A DNA stretch of 64,000 nucleotides. Origin: Allopontixanthobacter confluentis (GTDB lineage: Bacteria > Pseudomonadota > Alphaproteobacteria > Sphingomonadales > Sphingomonadaceae). The stretch covers positions 579,001 to 643,000 of the forward strand of contig NZ_WTYU01000001.1 in assembly GCF_009827615.1 (NCBI RefSeq), read 5' to 3'. Shown here piece after piece: positions 52,059 to 61,801 of the stretch (the stretch's first letter is position 1; every line of letters begins with the position of its first letter). The notes beneath the pieces are model-generated. The model searched no databases, was not told the DNA's origin, and saw only the letters and a program-made list of their open reading frames with translations. The translations under genes and the position numbers were made by a program.

Positions 52059-52544
52059 TCAGATTATGCTGCCCGCCATGGCGTCAATCGCGCCTTGCAA
52101 AAACACCGCTGCAGCGTGGCTGTCGATCCTTTCAGCGCGCTTCCTGCGGCTGAAATCCTGCCCGATCATCGCGTTTTCTGCGCTGGCTGTGGACCAGCGC
52201 TCATCCCATAACAGCACAGGCAGTTCGAATGCGGCGTTGAGGTTGCGGGCATAGGCGCGGCTGGCCTGTGCCCGCGGCCCCTCGCTGCCGTCCATGTTGC
52301 GGGGCAGGCCAATCACCAGCCCCAATACCCTACGCTCTGCGATAATGGCCGCCAACGCATCGCGGTCGCGCCCGAATTTGCCGCGCTCCAGCGTCTTGTA
52401 TGCCGTGGCAAATTGCCACCCTGCATCACACGTCGCAATGCCAAGAGTCTTGGTCCCGAGGTCTATCGCCAGCAATGCGCCGCCATCGGGCAGTGCATCA
52501 CCAAATTCACGGGCACTGTCGGTAATCAGCGCCCTGCGCTCCAC
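52059..52544 (-). CDS. ruvX: RuvX/YqgF: pre-16S rRNA nuclease or Holliday junction resolvase-like
   Basis: A 161-residue RNase H-fold protein: LLAIDLGTKTLGIATCD with the first Asp, GLVIGLPRNMDGSEGP, LWDERWSTASAENAM and a final IDSHAAAVFLQGAID. These are the three acidic positions of YqgF. It is the last gene of the minus-strand run. The start is a GTG at 52544, giving a 19-base overlap with the DUF3089 gene. Confidence 0.93.
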   Translation of the reverse strand: MERRALITDSAREFGDALPDGGALLAIDLGTKTLGIATCDAGWQFATAYKTLERGKFGRDRDALAAIIAERRVLGLVIGLPRNMDGSEGPRAQASRAYARNLNAAFELPVLLWDERWSTASAENAMIGQDFSRRKRAERIDSHAAAVFLQGAIDAMAGSII

Positions 52545-53662
52545 TGCTCCACCCGCCGGCCAACGTCTGTCTGAAGGTTTTTCCAGAACAGCGGAATGTC
52601 ATAGACGTGGTAATTGTTACCCGGCAGCACCGCGCTGCCCATTTCGGGCGGATCGCCGATCAGCAGCAGACCATTTTCAGAACACCGCGCCGGAACAGCA
52701 CCGGCGACCAGTTCGCCGCTTGTGAAATCGGCATCAGGCACCAGCGTGCCAAGGTTGGCAGTCGCAGGTGCCGTACCGCCGATGCCGCCGGTCAGCGGAT
52801 TGGTGCATAGAATGGGGCTGGTGCCGCGCAATTTGCCGTCAAAGCCTTCCGATGCGCCATAGCTGCCCATCAGCAAGCTCGGGTCGGCCGGTTCGGCAAA
52901 GCTGGACCAGCTCATGATGCAGCCGCTTTGTTCTGCGGTCGCGCAGGCAGGAAAGCCCAGTGCAGGCAAATCATGTTCGACAGAAACAGGCCAGCCAGCA
53001 ACATAGATGGCAGCGATCCTCCTGGCCGCAGCAGTGCCGGCAAGCTGTTCACGCAGGAGTTGCAGCAGGTGCAGCGATCCCTGGCTGTGGCCCGCAAGAA
53101 CGATCGGCGTGTCCTTGTCCACGCTCGCCAGGAAGAACGCGAACGCCTGTTTGACATCATAATAGGCAGCCTGTTTCGCGCTGACGGCCTGCGGCGAATT
53201 GGTCAGGAAGGAACCGATGGTGGCCTGACGGTATTTTGGCGCCCAGATTTCGCTCGCCTGGTTAAACGGGCTGGCCATGCCGCGCACATAAAGCCGCGCA
53301 ATCCGCTGCGATTCGGCATCATCCAGCGCGGCATTCCATTTGGTGCGGTCGAGATAGCTGGTGGGATGCACGAAAAAGACGGCAAAATTGCCCCCAACCG
53401 CATCACCTTCCGGCAATTCGCGGCCCGTTTCGCGTGATGCCGGCTGCCAGCGCGCCGGATCATCAATGCCGATGCCGGGGCGCGAAAACCACATGTTAGG
53501 GTCCTGATACGCATTCTGGTCGAGCGGCTGCTGCTCGACAAAATCGCCGCGCGGCACAAGCGCAAATTCGGTCAGTTCCTTGGACCAGATGTTGAGCACA
53601 AATGCGCCGGCGATCACCAGAATGATCATCGTGGCGATAAAATACAGGAATTTACGCGCCAT
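52526..53662 (-). CDS. DUF3089 alpha/beta hydrolase-like exported protein
   Basis: A 378-residue protein with an N-terminal membrane anchor or signal (FLYFIATMIILVIAGAFVLN) and a hydrolase-type nucleophile elbow AGHSQGSLH, preceded by FFVHPTSYL. These fit DUF3089, lipase-like proteins of unknown substrate. It overlaps both neighbours (AI-2E transporter by 11 bases, ruvX by 19), so it is inside an operon. Confidence 0.87.
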   Translation of the reverse strand: MARKFLYFIATMIILVIAGAFVLNIWSKELTEFALVPRGDFVEQQPLDQNAYQDPNMWFSRPGIGIDDPARWQPASRETGRELPEGDAVGGNFAVFFVHPTSYLDRTKWNAALDDAESQRIARLYVRGMASPFNQASEIWAPKYRQATIGSFLTNSPQAVSAKQAAYYDVKQAFAFFLASVDKDTPIVLAGHSQGSLHLLQLLREQLAGTAAARRIAAIYVAGWPVSVEHDLPALGFPACATAEQSGCIMSWSSFAEPADPSLLMGSYGASEGFDGKLRGTSPILCTNPLTGGIGGTAPATANLGTLVPDADFTSGELVAGAVPARCSENGLLLIGDPPEMGSAVLPGNNYHVYDIPLFWKNLQTDVGRRVEQWSAGR

Positions 53663-54857
53663 CAGCTATCGCACCTTCGCCCCGCCTATTATTCTCGGGC
53701 CGATTGTTTTCGGGCCTGTCATTCTCGGGCCTGTCATTTTCCGGGCTCCTATTCTCAAGACTGGCATCCTCGCCGTCAGCGCCATTCTTTTCTGCTCGCC
53801 GTTCCAGCATGACCTTGATCATGGCCAGCATCGGATCGGCCAGGAACAGTCCCAGAATGCCGAACAATATGCCCATGATAAGCTGCGCTGCCAGGACCAG
53901 GGCAGGGGCCAGATCGACCGTCTTCTTGGCGATAAGCGGGATCACCACATAACCGTCAAAGGTCTGGACCACAAAATACACAAAGACGGTATAAAGACCC
54001 ATATCCGTGCCGCCGGAAAAGCCGACCATCACCATCAGGACGCCCGCCATGAGCGCGCCGATATTGGGAATGAACGCCAGCAAACCGGTCAGAATGCCCA
54101 GCAGCGCCGCCATCGGCACGCCATAGATGGACAGCATGATCCAGGTGACAGCGCCTTCGAACACCATGCCCACCAGCCGGCCTGCCATCAGCTTGCGCAT
54201 GGTGGTGCCCATGATCGAGGCGGTCTGGTAGAAATCGCCGCGTTTTTCACGCGGCAGCATCCATGCCACTCCGCGTTCGTAAAGCTGAGGTTCCATCGCC
54301 ACGTAAATGCCGATGATAGTAATCAGGAACAATGTGGTCAGTCCGCCAAGAATGCCGCCGATTGCTCTGGTCACGGTGCCCACACCGCCCATCAGATTGC
54401 CGGCAAAGCCCTTGATATCGTCCTGCCTTATGCCAAACCCCTGCGCATCCAGCCATTGGATCGCAACGGATATCTGGCTTTCGACAATCTGCGGCAGCTG
54501 AGCCGCTTCGCGCGAAATCTGCGTGCCGGCATAGGCGGCCAGCCAGACGAAAAAGGCCAGCGTCACCAGCAATACGATGACCACGCGCCAGACGCGGGGA
54601 ATCTTGATTGCGCGGCCGAGCAGGCGCGCCCCGCCATCAATCATGGAGGCCAGAACCATGGCACCGAAAATGACCAGCAGCGATTGGGAGATATAAACCG
54701 TCAGGATGATGAGACCGATAACGCTGGCCCAGACCAGCGCCCGCTTGGCCTCATACCGCAGGGATGCGTCGGAAATGCGCGTCGGACTGGAGCCGATCTG
54801 GCTGATGTCGTCCGGATCGCTGGAAGCGGTATTTGTCCCTGCGCCGTGTTCAGTCAT
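53652..54857 (-). CDS. AI-2E family transporter (PerM-like)
   Basis: A 401-residue membrane protein of the AI-2 exporter/PerM family with about eight helices, including VWASVIGLIILTVYISQSLLV and ILGGLTTLFLITIIGIYVAM, and the family's PMAALLGILTGLLAFIPNIGAL. Substrate uncertain. The C-terminal tail is a low-complexity array of Asn/Asp-Arg-Pro-Glu pentapeptides (ENDRPENDRPENNRP) encoded by a 15-bp DNA repeat. It overlaps lepB by 8 bases. Confidence 0.9.
   Translation of the reverse strand: MTEHGAGTNTASSDPDDISQIGSSPTRISDASLRYEAKRALVWASVIGLIILTVYISQSLLVIFGAMVLASMIDGGARLLGRAIKIPRVWRVVIVLLVTLAFFVWLAAYAGTQISREAAQLPQIVESQISVAIQWLDAQGFGIRQDDIKGFAGNLMGGVGTVTRAIGGILGGLTTLFLITIIGIYVAMEPQLYERGVAWMLPREKRGDFYQTASIMGTTMRKLMAGRLVGMVFEGAVTWIMLSIYGVPMAALLGILTGLLAFIPNIGALMAGVLMVMVGFSGGTDMGLYTVFVYFVVQTFDGYVVIPLIAKKTVDLAPALVLAAQLIMGILFGILGLFLADPMLAMIKVMLERRAEKNGADGEDASLENRSPENDRPENDRPENNRPENNRRGEGAIADGA
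53686..53775. repeat. 15-bp tandem repeat, 4 clear plus 2 degenerate copies
   Basis: Units start at 53686, 53701, 53716, 53731, 53746 and 53761; the middle ones share CATTCTCGGGC-like sequence. In the minus-strand transporter frame each unit encodes one pentapeptide related to NDRPE. It ends 32 bases before the gene's stop. Confidence 0.87.
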
Positions 54858-55770
54858 TCATGCCACCCCTGTTTGCTGCCGTTTTCACAAGTGCCGGCCG
54901 CAGCGTTGTCCATGCCCGGTCACCGCGCAGGGAACTCCACCATGTCAGTGGGTTCCAGCTGGTTGAACCATCGAGCGAGAATGTAATGAATTCCGCTCTT
55001 CCGCCAATATTTTCAAGCGGAATCGGTCCGCCAAGCCCGCTGCGATAGATAGGGGCCCGGCTGTCTGCCGAATGATCGCGGTTGTCGCCCATCACAAAGA
55101 CATGGCCTTCGGGGATGGTAATCTCGTCGTAATTATCGAGATCCTGGGTCATGTGATCGATGACCAGATAGGTTGCGCCGTTGGGCAGGGTTTCCCGGTA
55201 AGTCGGCATTTCGCACACCCGTTCGCCCGATGGCTTGGTTATGGCCATGCCCGGATATTCAAACGGATCGCACGGATTATTGGCATCAATCGGGATCTGG
55301 ATGGCAGGTTCAACCTGCTGCGGAACCGGCACCCCGTTGAGGATGATCTGCCCGTTGACCACTGCCAGCCGGTCACCCGGCCGGCCAACAACGCGCTTGA
55401 TGTAATCGGCGTCCTGATGCGGCGGCACTGGAATGACGATATCGCCATATTCGGGTGTGGCAGGAAAAATGCGGGTGGTGCTGCGCGGCAGCAAATGGAA
55501 CGATGCTGAAACCCACGACCAGCCATAGGGATATTTGCTGACCACCAGCCGGTCCCCTTCCAACAGATTGGGCATCATGCTGGGCGAAGGGATGTAGAAC
55601 GGTTTGGCCACAAAGCTGTGAAATGCCAGCACGGCGAGCAGCATCAGGCCAAGGCCGCGCAATTCTGCAAGCCAGTTGACCTTTTCGGCACTATCTCCGG
55701 CACCGTTGTCAGGATTGCCGCTGTTTGTCTTGATTGGGGTGTCTGTCACAGTGTTGATGCCGGAACTCAT
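54850..55770 (-). CDS. lepB: Signal peptidase I (LepB)
   Basis: A 306-residue inner-membrane serine-lysine protease that removes Sec signal peptides. Visible: a single N-terminal membrane helix (LGLMLLAVLAFHSFVAK), the nucleophile in FYIPSPSMMPNLLEGD, the general base Lys in DYIKRVVGRPGDRL, and GHVFVMGDNRDHSADSR. The start is ATG 55770. It follows acpS with a 14-base gap. Confidence 0.96.
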   Translation of the reverse strand: MSSGINTVTDTPIKTNSGNPDNGAGDSAEKVNWLAELRGLGLMLLAVLAFHSFVAKPFYIPSPSMMPNLLEGDRLVVSKYPYGWSWVSASFHLLPRSTTRIFPATPEYGDIVIPVPPHQDADYIKRVVGRPGDRLAVVNGQIILNGVPVPQQVEPAIQIPIDANNPCDPFEYPGMAITKPSGERVCEMPTYRETLPNGATYLVIDHMTQDLDNYDEITIPEGHVFVMGDNRDHSADSRAPIYRSGLGGPIPLENIGGRAEFITFSLDGSTSWNPLTWWSSLRGDRAWTTLRPALVKTAANRGGMND

Positions 55771-55784
55771 GTACGGGCCTGATT

Positions 55785-56186
55785 TCAAAGTGGGATGGCT
55801 TCGATGATTACGAAAGCCTGCGCCCATGGATGATCGTCGGTGAGGGTAAGATGAATGACTGCTTCATGGCCCGCAGGTGTCAGTTCCGCAAGCCGCTTTG
55901 CCGCGCCATTTGTCAAGGCAAGAGTGGGCGCACCTGATGGCGCATTCACCACGCCAATGTCCTTCATATAGACGCCGCGGTAAAATCCGGTGCCTACGGC
56001 CTTGGAAAACGCTTCCTTCGCGGCAAACCGCTTCGCGTAAGTTCCTGCCCGCGTATAAGGCCGCTTGGCAGCCTTGGCGCGTTCTGTGGCAGTAAAGCTG
56101 CGGTTCTCGAACCGCTCTCCGTGCCGTTCCAGCACTTTGGCTACGCGTTCGATGTTGCACAGGTCTGACCCGATGCCGATGATCAT
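55785..56186 (-). CDS. acpS: Holo-[acyl-carrier-protein] synthase AcpS
   Basis: Transfers phosphopantetheine from CoA to ACP. The 133-residue protein starts [15 protein letters not shown] (metal Asp) and has [15 protein letters not shown] (metal Glu) and [16 protein letters not shown]. An in-frame upstream ATG at 56237 would add 17 residues and overlap pdxJ by 14 bases, but the conserved start favours 56186. pdxJ-acpS-lepB is a common alphaproteobacterial order. Confidence 0.95.
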   Translation of the reverse strand: MIIGIGSDLCNIERVAKVLERHGERFENRSFTATERAKAAKRPYTRAGTYAKRFAAKEAFSKAVGTGFYRGVYMKDIGVVNAPSGAPTLALTNGAAKRLAELTPAGHEAVIHLTLTDDHPWAQAFVIIEAIPL

Positions 56187-56223
56187 GCCATTTTTCTCAT
56201 CATCTGCGTCTTGAACCGGGCTG

Positions 56224-56967
56224 TCATCGGACATCATCCATCAGGTCACGCATCCGCCGCACGGCTGCTTCCAGCCCGACAAAGACGGCCTCGCCAACAA
56301 GATAATGTCCGATATTGAGCTCAGCCAATTGCGGGATGGCAGCGATTGGCTGCACGTTTTCATAAGTCAGGCCGTGTCCTGCGTGCGGTTCGATGCCGTT
56401 CTTGACTGCCAGCGCTGCCATATCGGCGATCCGTTTCAGTTCGATGGCTTGCTGTTCACCTGCGGCATGGGCGTATTCGCCGGTGTGAAATTCCACGATT
56501 TGCGCGCCCAGCCGGATTGCGGCTTCCAACTGCCTGGGATCCGCTTCGATGAACAGGCTGACGCGGATGCCGGCATCGACCAGCCGCGACACGAGCGGTG
56601 CAAGGCGATTATGCAGGCCGGCTGCATCCAGCCCGCCTTCGGTAGTGCGCTCCTCGCGGTTTTCCGGAACGATGCACGCCGCATGGGGCTTGTGGCGCAG
56701 CGCAATGGCCAGCATTTCGTCGGTTGCTGCCATTTCGAGGTTCAGTGGCAGGTCGGTCGCATCCTGAATGCGTTTCAGATCATCGTCACGAATATGGCGG
56801 CGGTCTTCTCGCAAATGCGCTGTAATACCGTCGCCGCCCACTTGCGCGACAATCTGCGCTGCACGAACCGGGTCAGGATGATCGCCCCCGCGGGCATTTC
56901 GGATAGTGGCGACATGATCGATATTGACCCCAAGTCGCAGGCGTCCAGGGTGCATAGGGTGGCTCAC
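56224..56967 (-). CDS. pdxJ: Pyridoxine 5'-phosphate synthase PdxJ
   Basis: Makes pyridoxine 5'-phosphate from deoxyxylulose phosphate and aminoacetone phosphate. The 247-residue TIM barrel shows [40 protein letters not shown] and [13 protein letters not shown], the standard PdxJ motifs. It follows pyrE with a single-base gap, and acpS follows it. Confidence 0.96.
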   Translation of the reverse strand: MSHPMHPGRLRLGVNIDHVATIRNARGGDHPDPVRAAQIVAQVGGDGITAHLREDRRHIRDDDLKRIQDATDLPLNLEMAATDEMLAIALRHKPHAACIVPENREERTTEGGLDAAGLHNRLAPLVSRLVDAGIRVSLFIEADPRQLEAAIRLGAQIVEFHTGEYAHAAGEQQAIELKRIADMAALAVKNGIEPHAGHGLTYENVQPIAAIPQLAELNIGHYLVGEAVFVGLEAAVRRMRDLMDDVR

Positions 56968-56968
56968 T

Positions 56969-57547
56969 TTACTTGCGGCTGCCGGGCTTGGTCACTGGCA
57001 CTGCTGCCAGTTGCGCGGGAACCTCGTCATCCGCATAGGTCGGGAAGGTAATCTGGATAAGCGGGTGAAACGGCACATCGAAACGGACATCGGCATCGGT
57101 GCGGTCCACCAGCGAAGCCAGCGCAAGAACAACGCCGCCTGCGTTTTCCACAGCTGTCATCGCTTCTTTCGAGGATAGGCCGGTGGTGACCACATCTTCC
57201 ACCAGCAACACTTTTTCACCAGGCGTCAGATCAAACCCGCGGCGAAACTCGAATGTGCCGGTGGGGCGTTCCAGAAAGATGGCTTCGGTCCCCAGCGCGC
57301 GGCCCATTTCATGGCCGATAATAATGCCGCCTATTGCCGGTGACACCACCTTGTCTATCTGGCTGCGCAGTTCGCGGGGCAGTTTGGCGGCGATGGCAGA
57401 CGCCAGGCGGCCAGCACGCATCGGGTCCATCAGAACCCGCGCGCATTGCAGATAATGGGCACTGTGCCGGCCGGACGACAATTTGAAATGCCCTTCCAGC
57501 AACGCTTCGCTGGCGCGGAATTCGGCGAGGACTTCTTCTTCTGTCAT
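56969..57547 (-). CDS. pyrE: Orotate phosphoribosyltransferase PyrE
   Basis: Converts orotate to OMP in pyrimidine synthesis. The 192-residue protein has the PRPP loop [36 protein letters not shown] and [17 protein letters not shown]. The ATG at 57547 precedes [17 protein letters not shown]; codons upstream in frame lack homology. It heads the minus-strand operon and is divergent from ctaC. Confidence 0.95.
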   Translation of the reverse strand: MTEEEVLAEFRASEALLEGHFKLSSGRHSAHYLQCARVLMDPMRAGRLASAIAAKLPRELRSQIDKVVSPAIGGIIIGHEMGRALGTEAIFLERPTGTFEFRRGFDLTPGEKVLLVEDVVTTGLSSKEAMTAVENAGGVVLALASLVDRTDADVRFDVPFHPLIQITFPTYADDEVPAQLAAVPVTKPGSRK

Positions 57548-57743
57548 TGTATCTGCTTTGCCATCCTGTTGCACTTGGTGCCTGCAAGTTTGCGTATATA
57601 CTGCCGGTGTTGCAGAAAATTCTCCTAGAAGCGCTTGAGGGAGGGGGCAAGCGCGCGTATAGGCCGCGCCATACCTGTCCCACATCTGGGCTTCTTGGCT
57701 GCGATATAGCGGCCCAAAATGCTAAACGGAAAGCGTCTGATTG

Positions 57744-58820
57744 ATGAATTTCGGTAATTTGCCCCGCGGGGCCGTACGTATGATCACAACGCTTGCAGCC
57801 GCCGCCGCGCTGGCTGTGGCTCCGCAGGCATTATCTGCACAGGACGTTACGGAAGCTGCCGTTTCCGCGCCTGCCGTTCAACAGGCTGATGCAGCCCCGG
57901 GCACTGTTGTTGCAACAGACACAGCGCCTGCTGCACCTGCTGCGGGCGATGCTGCAGCGGGCTACACGCCGCTTGGTTCCGAATGGATCAAGGGGCAGCC
58001 GGTCGACAAGGGAATCACTTTCCAGGAACAATATTCCAAGGATGGTAAATTCGCCCTGTGGATGCATGACGTGGTGCTGCTGCCGATCATTACCGCGATC
58101 TGCCTGTTCGTGCTGGGTCTGCTGCTGTGGGTGGTGGTGAAATTCAACCGCCGTTCCAACCCCGTTGCTTCCAAGACGACGCACAACACGTTCATCGAAG
58201 TGGTGTGGACACTGGTTCCGGTGTTGATCCTGGTGGGCATTGCAGTGCCGTCAATCACTCTGCTGGCGCGCCAGTATGAGTCGCCGCCAGCCGATGCCGT
58301 GACAGTAAAGGCTACCGGCTACCAGTGGTATTGGGGCTACACCTATCCTGACAATGGCGGTTTCGAAGTTATCTCGAACATGCTGACCAAGGAACAGGCT
58401 GTCGCCAATGGCGAGCCGCACCAACTGGCGGTGGATAACCGCCTTGTCTTGCCAGCCAACACGCCCATTCGCCTGCAGACGACTGCTGCCGACGTGATCC
58501 ATTCATTCGCGATTCCCTCGCTCTGGTTCAAGCTTGACGCTGTTCCTGGCCGTCTGAATGAACGCATGCTCACCATCGAAGAACCCGGCATCTATTATGG
58601 CCAGTGTTCGGAACTGTGCGGTGCGCGTCACGGATATATGCCAATCGCTATCGAGGCGCTTCCGCGTCCGCAGTGGGAAGCATGGGTCCGCTCGCAGGGC
58701 GGCACAGTGGGCCCGCAGCCCACGGCAGCCGCGCCAGCGCCTGCGCCAGCGGCGACCCCGGCTGCAGTTCCCGCTGCAACAGAGGCTGAAGCTGAACCTA
58801 TCCCAGCGCCGGCAACCTGA
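57744..58820 (+). CDS. ctaC: Cytochrome c oxidase subunit II (aa3-type)
   Basis: Subunit II carries the CuA centre that takes electrons from cytochrome c. The 358-residue protein has a signal sequence ending near ALSAQ, two membrane helices (about residues 108-128 and 150-170) and the CuA site DVIHSFAIPSLWFKLD and YYGQCSELCGARHGYMP. The C-terminal ~35 residues are an Ala/Pro/Glu-rich tail. A TTG three bases earlier is also in frame. First gene of the oxidase cluster. Confidence 0.96.
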   Translation: MNFGNLPRGAVRMITTLAAAAALAVAPQALSAQDVTEAAVSAPAVQQADAAPGTVVATDTAPAAPAAGDAAAGYTPLGSEWIKGQPVDKGITFQEQYSKDGKFALWMHDVVLLPIITAICLFVLGLLLWVVVKFNRRSNPVASKTTHNTFIEVVWTLVPVLILVGIAVPSITLLARQYESPPADAVTVKATGYQWYWGYTYPDNGGFEVISNMLTKEQAVANGEPHQLAVDNRLVLPANTPIRLQTTAADVIHSFAIPSLWFKLDAVPGRLNERMLTIEEPGIYYGQCSELCGARHGYMPIAIEALPRPQWEAWVRSQGGTVGPQPTAAAPAPAPAATPAAVPAATEAEAEPIPAPAT

Positions 58821-58875
58821 TTACGCACCGACTTAGTCGCACGATACAGATTCACTGAAGGTCCAGAGAAACGCC

Positions 58876-60594
58876 ATGGCTACTACCGCCGAACACTTCC
58901 AGGCTCACACCGACGATCACGGGGGCCATGATGCAGATCATAAGCCTGCGTTCTTTGCGCGGTGGTTCATGTCCACCAACCACAAGGACATCGGGACGCT
59001 GTATCTGATCTTTGCGATTATGGCAGGGATCATCGGCGGCTTCATTTCCGGCATCATGCGGATGGAACTGGCTGCACCTGGCATCCAGTATCTCGGCTAT
59101 TGGGTCGAACTGATGGGCGGCGAAGCTGCTTTTGACGCCAATCTGCACATGTGGAACGTGCTGATTACGGCGCACGGCCTGATCATGGTTTTCTTCATGG
59201 TCATGCCCGCAATGATCGGCGGGTTCGGTAACTGGTTTGTACCGCTGATGATCGGCGCGCCGGACATGGCCTTCCCGCGGATGAACAACATTTCCTTCTG
59301 GTTGACCGTTGCTGGTTTCTCCAGCCTGATGTTCTCCACTTTCGTGCCGGGCGGCACCGGCATCGGTGCCGGCACCGGCTGGACAGTCTATGCACCTCTC
59401 TCGACTACCGGCTCCACTGGACCGGCGGTCGATTTCGCGATTTTCTCGCTCCATCTTGCAGGCGCTGCCTCCATCATGGGCGCCATCAACTTCATTACCA
59501 CCATCTTCAACATGCGCGCGCCGGGTATGACCCTGCATAAAATGCCGCTGTTTGTCTGGTCGGTTCTGGTTACTGCCTTCTTGCTGCTGCTCGCGCTTCC
59601 GGTGCTGGCTGCGGCCATTACCATGCTGCTGACGGACCGTAATTTCGGCACCACCTTCTTTGATCCTGCCGGCGGCGGTGATCCGGTGCTGTATCAGCAT
59701 CTGTTCTGGTTCTTCGGCCATCCTGAAGTGTACATCATGATCCTGCCGGGCTTCGGCATGATCAGCCAGATCGTGGCAACCTTCAGCCGCAAGCCAGTCT
59801 TCGGCTATCTCGGCATGGCCTATGCCATGGTCGCGATTGGCGTGGTCGGTTTCGTGGTGTGGGCGCACCACATGTATACGACCGGTCTCGACGTAAACAC
59901 GAAGATGTATTTCACTGCTGCCACCATGGTCATCGCGGTGCCAACCGGGGTTAAGATCTTCAGCTGGATTGCCACGATGTGGGGCGGCAGCGTGGAATTC
60001 AAATCGCCGCTGGTCTGGTCGATGGGCTTCATCTTCCTGTTCACCGTTGGCGGTGTAACCGGGGTTGTGCTGGCCAATGGTGGCGTGGATGACGTGCTGC
60101 ACGATACCTATTACGTGGTTGCTCACTTCCACTACGTGCTTTCGATGGGCGCTGTATTTTCGCTTTTTGCCGGGTTCTATTACTGGTTCCCGAAAATGAG
60201 CGGAAAGATGCACAGCGAATTCCTCGCGCATCTGCACTTCTGGGGCTTCTTCATCGGGGTGAACGTAATCTTCTTCCCGCAGCACTTCCTGGGTATGGAC
60301 GGCATGCCGCGCCGTATTCCGGATTATCCAGACGCCTACGCCTACTTCAACAACATCTCGTCGATTGGCTACATGATCATGGCCGCTTCGATGCTGATCT
60401 TCTTCGTCAACCTTGCCTACGCATTCCTTGCCGGCAAGAAAGCGGGCGATAACCCATGGGGCGAAGGCGCAACGACACTGGAATGGACCCTGAGCAGCCC
60501 GCCGCCATACCACCAGTTCGAAACGCTTCCCGTGATTGAAGACCATCACGACTATCACGATCACCGCCCGGCCACAGGTCCGGCCACGGCCTGA
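58876..60594 (+). CDS. ctaD: Cytochrome c oxidase subunit I (aa3-type)
   Basis: The catalytic subunit with heme a and the heme a3-CuB centre. The 572-residue, 12-helix protein shows [37 protein letters not shown] (CuB His and cross-linked Tyr, proton-channel Glu), [11 protein letters not shown] and [15 protein letters not shown]. All His ligands are present, so this is an A-type proton-pumping oxidase. The N-terminus is His/Asp-rich ([16 protein letters not shown]). Confidence 0.98.
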   Translation: MATTAEHFQAHTDDHGGHDADHKPAFFARWFMSTNHKDIGTLYLIFAIMAGIIGGFISGIMRMELAAPGIQYLGYWVELMGGEAAFDANLHMWNVLITAHGLIMVFFMVMPAMIGGFGNWFVPLMIGAPDMAFPRMNNISFWLTVAGFSSLMFSTFVPGGTGIGAGTGWTVYAPLSTTGSTGPAVDFAIFSLHLAGAASIMGAINFITTIFNMRAPGMTLHKMPLFVWSVLVTAFLLLLALPVLAAAITMLLTDRNFGTTFFDPAGGGDPVLYQHLFWFFGHPEVYIMILPGFGMISQIVATFSRKPVFGYLGMAYAMVAIGVVGFVVWAHHMYTTGLDVNTKMYFTAATMVIAVPTGVKIFSWIATMWGGSVEFKSPLVWSMGFIFLFTVGGVTGVVLANGGVDDVLHDTYYVVAHFHYVLSMGAVFSLFAGFYYWFPKMSGKMHSEFLAHLHFWGFFIGVNVIFFPQHFLGMDGMPRRIPDYPDAYAYFNNISSIGYMIMAASMLIFFVNLAYAFLAGKKAGDNPWGEGATTLEWTLSSPPPYHQFETLPVIEDHHDYHDHRPATGPATA

Positions 60595-60601
60595 TTGGCT
60601 G

Positions 60602-60666
60602 GCTGGCCTCAGGGCCAGCAAGCCGGATACAAACAGGAGGGGGCGTGCCGGTTACGGTACGCCCCC
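60602..60666. other. Two strong hairpins between ctaD and ctaB
   Basis: GCTGGCC/GGCCAGC (60602-60608, 60613-60619) and a 12-bp stem with one G-U pair (60639-60650, 60655-60666) stand in the 138-base gap. Neither has a clean T-run, so they look like processing or attenuation structures rather than plain terminators. They may lower expression of the assembly genes relative to ctaCD. Confidence 0.6.
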
Positions 60667-60732
60667 GTCTTGCAAATTCAGGGGAACATTCCCCATTGAG
60701 GAGAAAGCCTGAAAAGGCTGCACAAGCGTACC

Positions 60733-61659
60733 ATGACCATCCTCGCTCCCTCAGATACGCAGGCTTTGCCAGCAGACTGGCGCGATTTTTTCGCGCTGAC
60801 CAAGCCGCGCGTCATGACGCTGGTGATCTTTACCGGCCTGTGCGGATTGCTGGCGGCGCCTGGTTCCATCAATCCGGTCATCGGCTTTACGGCCATCCTC
60901 TGCATCGCGATTGGTGCAGGCGGCGCAGCGGCGCTGAACCAGTGGTGGGAAGCGGACCTTGATGCCGGGATGAAGCGCACTGCTTCGCGGCCATTGCCCG
61001 CCGGGCGGATGCAGCGCAGCGATGCGCGTGATTTCGGCATTATGCTCTCGGCAGCCTCGGTCGTTATCATGGGGCTGGCGGTGGGCTGGCTGGCAGCGTC
61101 TATCCTCGCTGTATCGATTGTCTATTACGCGGTGATCTACACCATCTGGCTCAAGCCCCGGACCCCGCAGAACATTGTTATTGGCGGCGGTGCAGGGGCG
61201 TTTCCGCCCATGATTGGCTGGGTCGCGGTTACAGGCGATGTCACGCTGATGCCGGCGCTGCTGTTTGCGATCATCTTTTTCTGGACCCCACCACATTTCT
61301 GGGCGCTCGCGCTGTTCATCAAGAGCGATTATGCCAAGGTCGGCATTCCGATGATGCCCGTGGTTCGCGGACAGGCGTCAACCCGCAAGCAGATACTGGC
61401 CTATTCCATCCTGCTCGTGCCGCTTGCCGCGGCGCCGTGGTTTATCGGCGGGACCGGCGCCATTTATGGCGTAACCGCGCTGGCCTTGTCGTTCGCTTTT
61501 CTTGGTCTGTCAGTGCCGGTTGCCGTGCGCAGGAGCGAGGAAGGCGATGCCATGAAGCCTGAAAAGCGGCTTTTTGCGTTCAGCATCGTCTATCTCTTCG
61601 CGCTGTTTGGCGTGTTGGTGGTGGACCGGGTTGCTGCCCAATATGGATTTTCATGGTAG
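60733..61659 (+). CDS. ctaB: Protoheme IX farnesyltransferase (heme O synthase)
   Basis: Adds a farnesyl group to heme b as the first step towards heme a. The 308-residue, multi-pass UbiA-fold protein has the Asp-rich motif [19 protein letters not shown] and the second motif [31 protein letters not shown]. The position after ctaD is typical. Confidence 0.96.
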   Translation: MTILAPSDTQALPADWRDFFALTKPRVMTLVIFTGLCGLLAAPGSINPVIGFTAILCIAIGAGGAAALNQWWEADLDAGMKRTASRPLPAGRMQRSDARDFGIMLSAASVVIMGLAVGWLAASILAVSIVYYAVIYTIWLKPRTPQNIVIGGGAGAFPPMIGWVAVTGDVTLMPALLFAIIFFWTPPHFWALALFIKSDYAKVGIPMMPVVRGQASTRKQILAYSILLVPLAAAPWFIGGTGAIYGVTALALSFAFLGLSVPVAVRRSEEGDAMKPEKRLFAFSIVYLFALFGVLVVDRVAAQYGFSW

Positions 61660-61670
61660 GGATTGATCAC

Positions 61671-61796
61671 ATGACACCCGAAGAACAGACCGAATTGCGC
61701 CGCCGCCAGAAAAGTCGCAATCTTGCGCTGGGCGGCTTGCTCGTGTTTCTGGCGATATTGTTTTATGCCATCACCATTGTCCGGATGGGGGACTGA
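61671..61796 (+). CDS. 41-residue single-helix protein in oxidase cluster (CoxF-like)
   Basis: A tiny membrane protein: charged N-terminus EEQTELRRRQKSRN, then a hydrophobic helix LALGGLLVFLAILFYAITIV, and a short RMGD tail. AGGGA about ten bases upstream supports the ATG at 61671. Small ORFs of this kind occur between ctaB and ctaG in sphingomonads and other alphaproteobacteria; a subunit or assembly role is inferred from position. Confidence 0.8.
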   Translation: MTPEEQTELRRRQKSRNLALGGLLVFLAILFYAITIVRMGD

Positions 61797-61801
61797 CCGC
61801 A

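Noticed and set aside
57634-57663. Possible promoter for ctaC (CTTGAG, 18 bases, TATAGG)
   Set aside because: Spacing is acceptable but both boxes are weak matches and the region is GC-rich; similar pairs can be found by chance.
58852-60621. 589-codon minus-strand open frame opposite ctaD
   Set aside because: Antisense to a highly conserved oxidase subunit; no domain or ribosome site, His/Arg/Gln-rich shadow composition.
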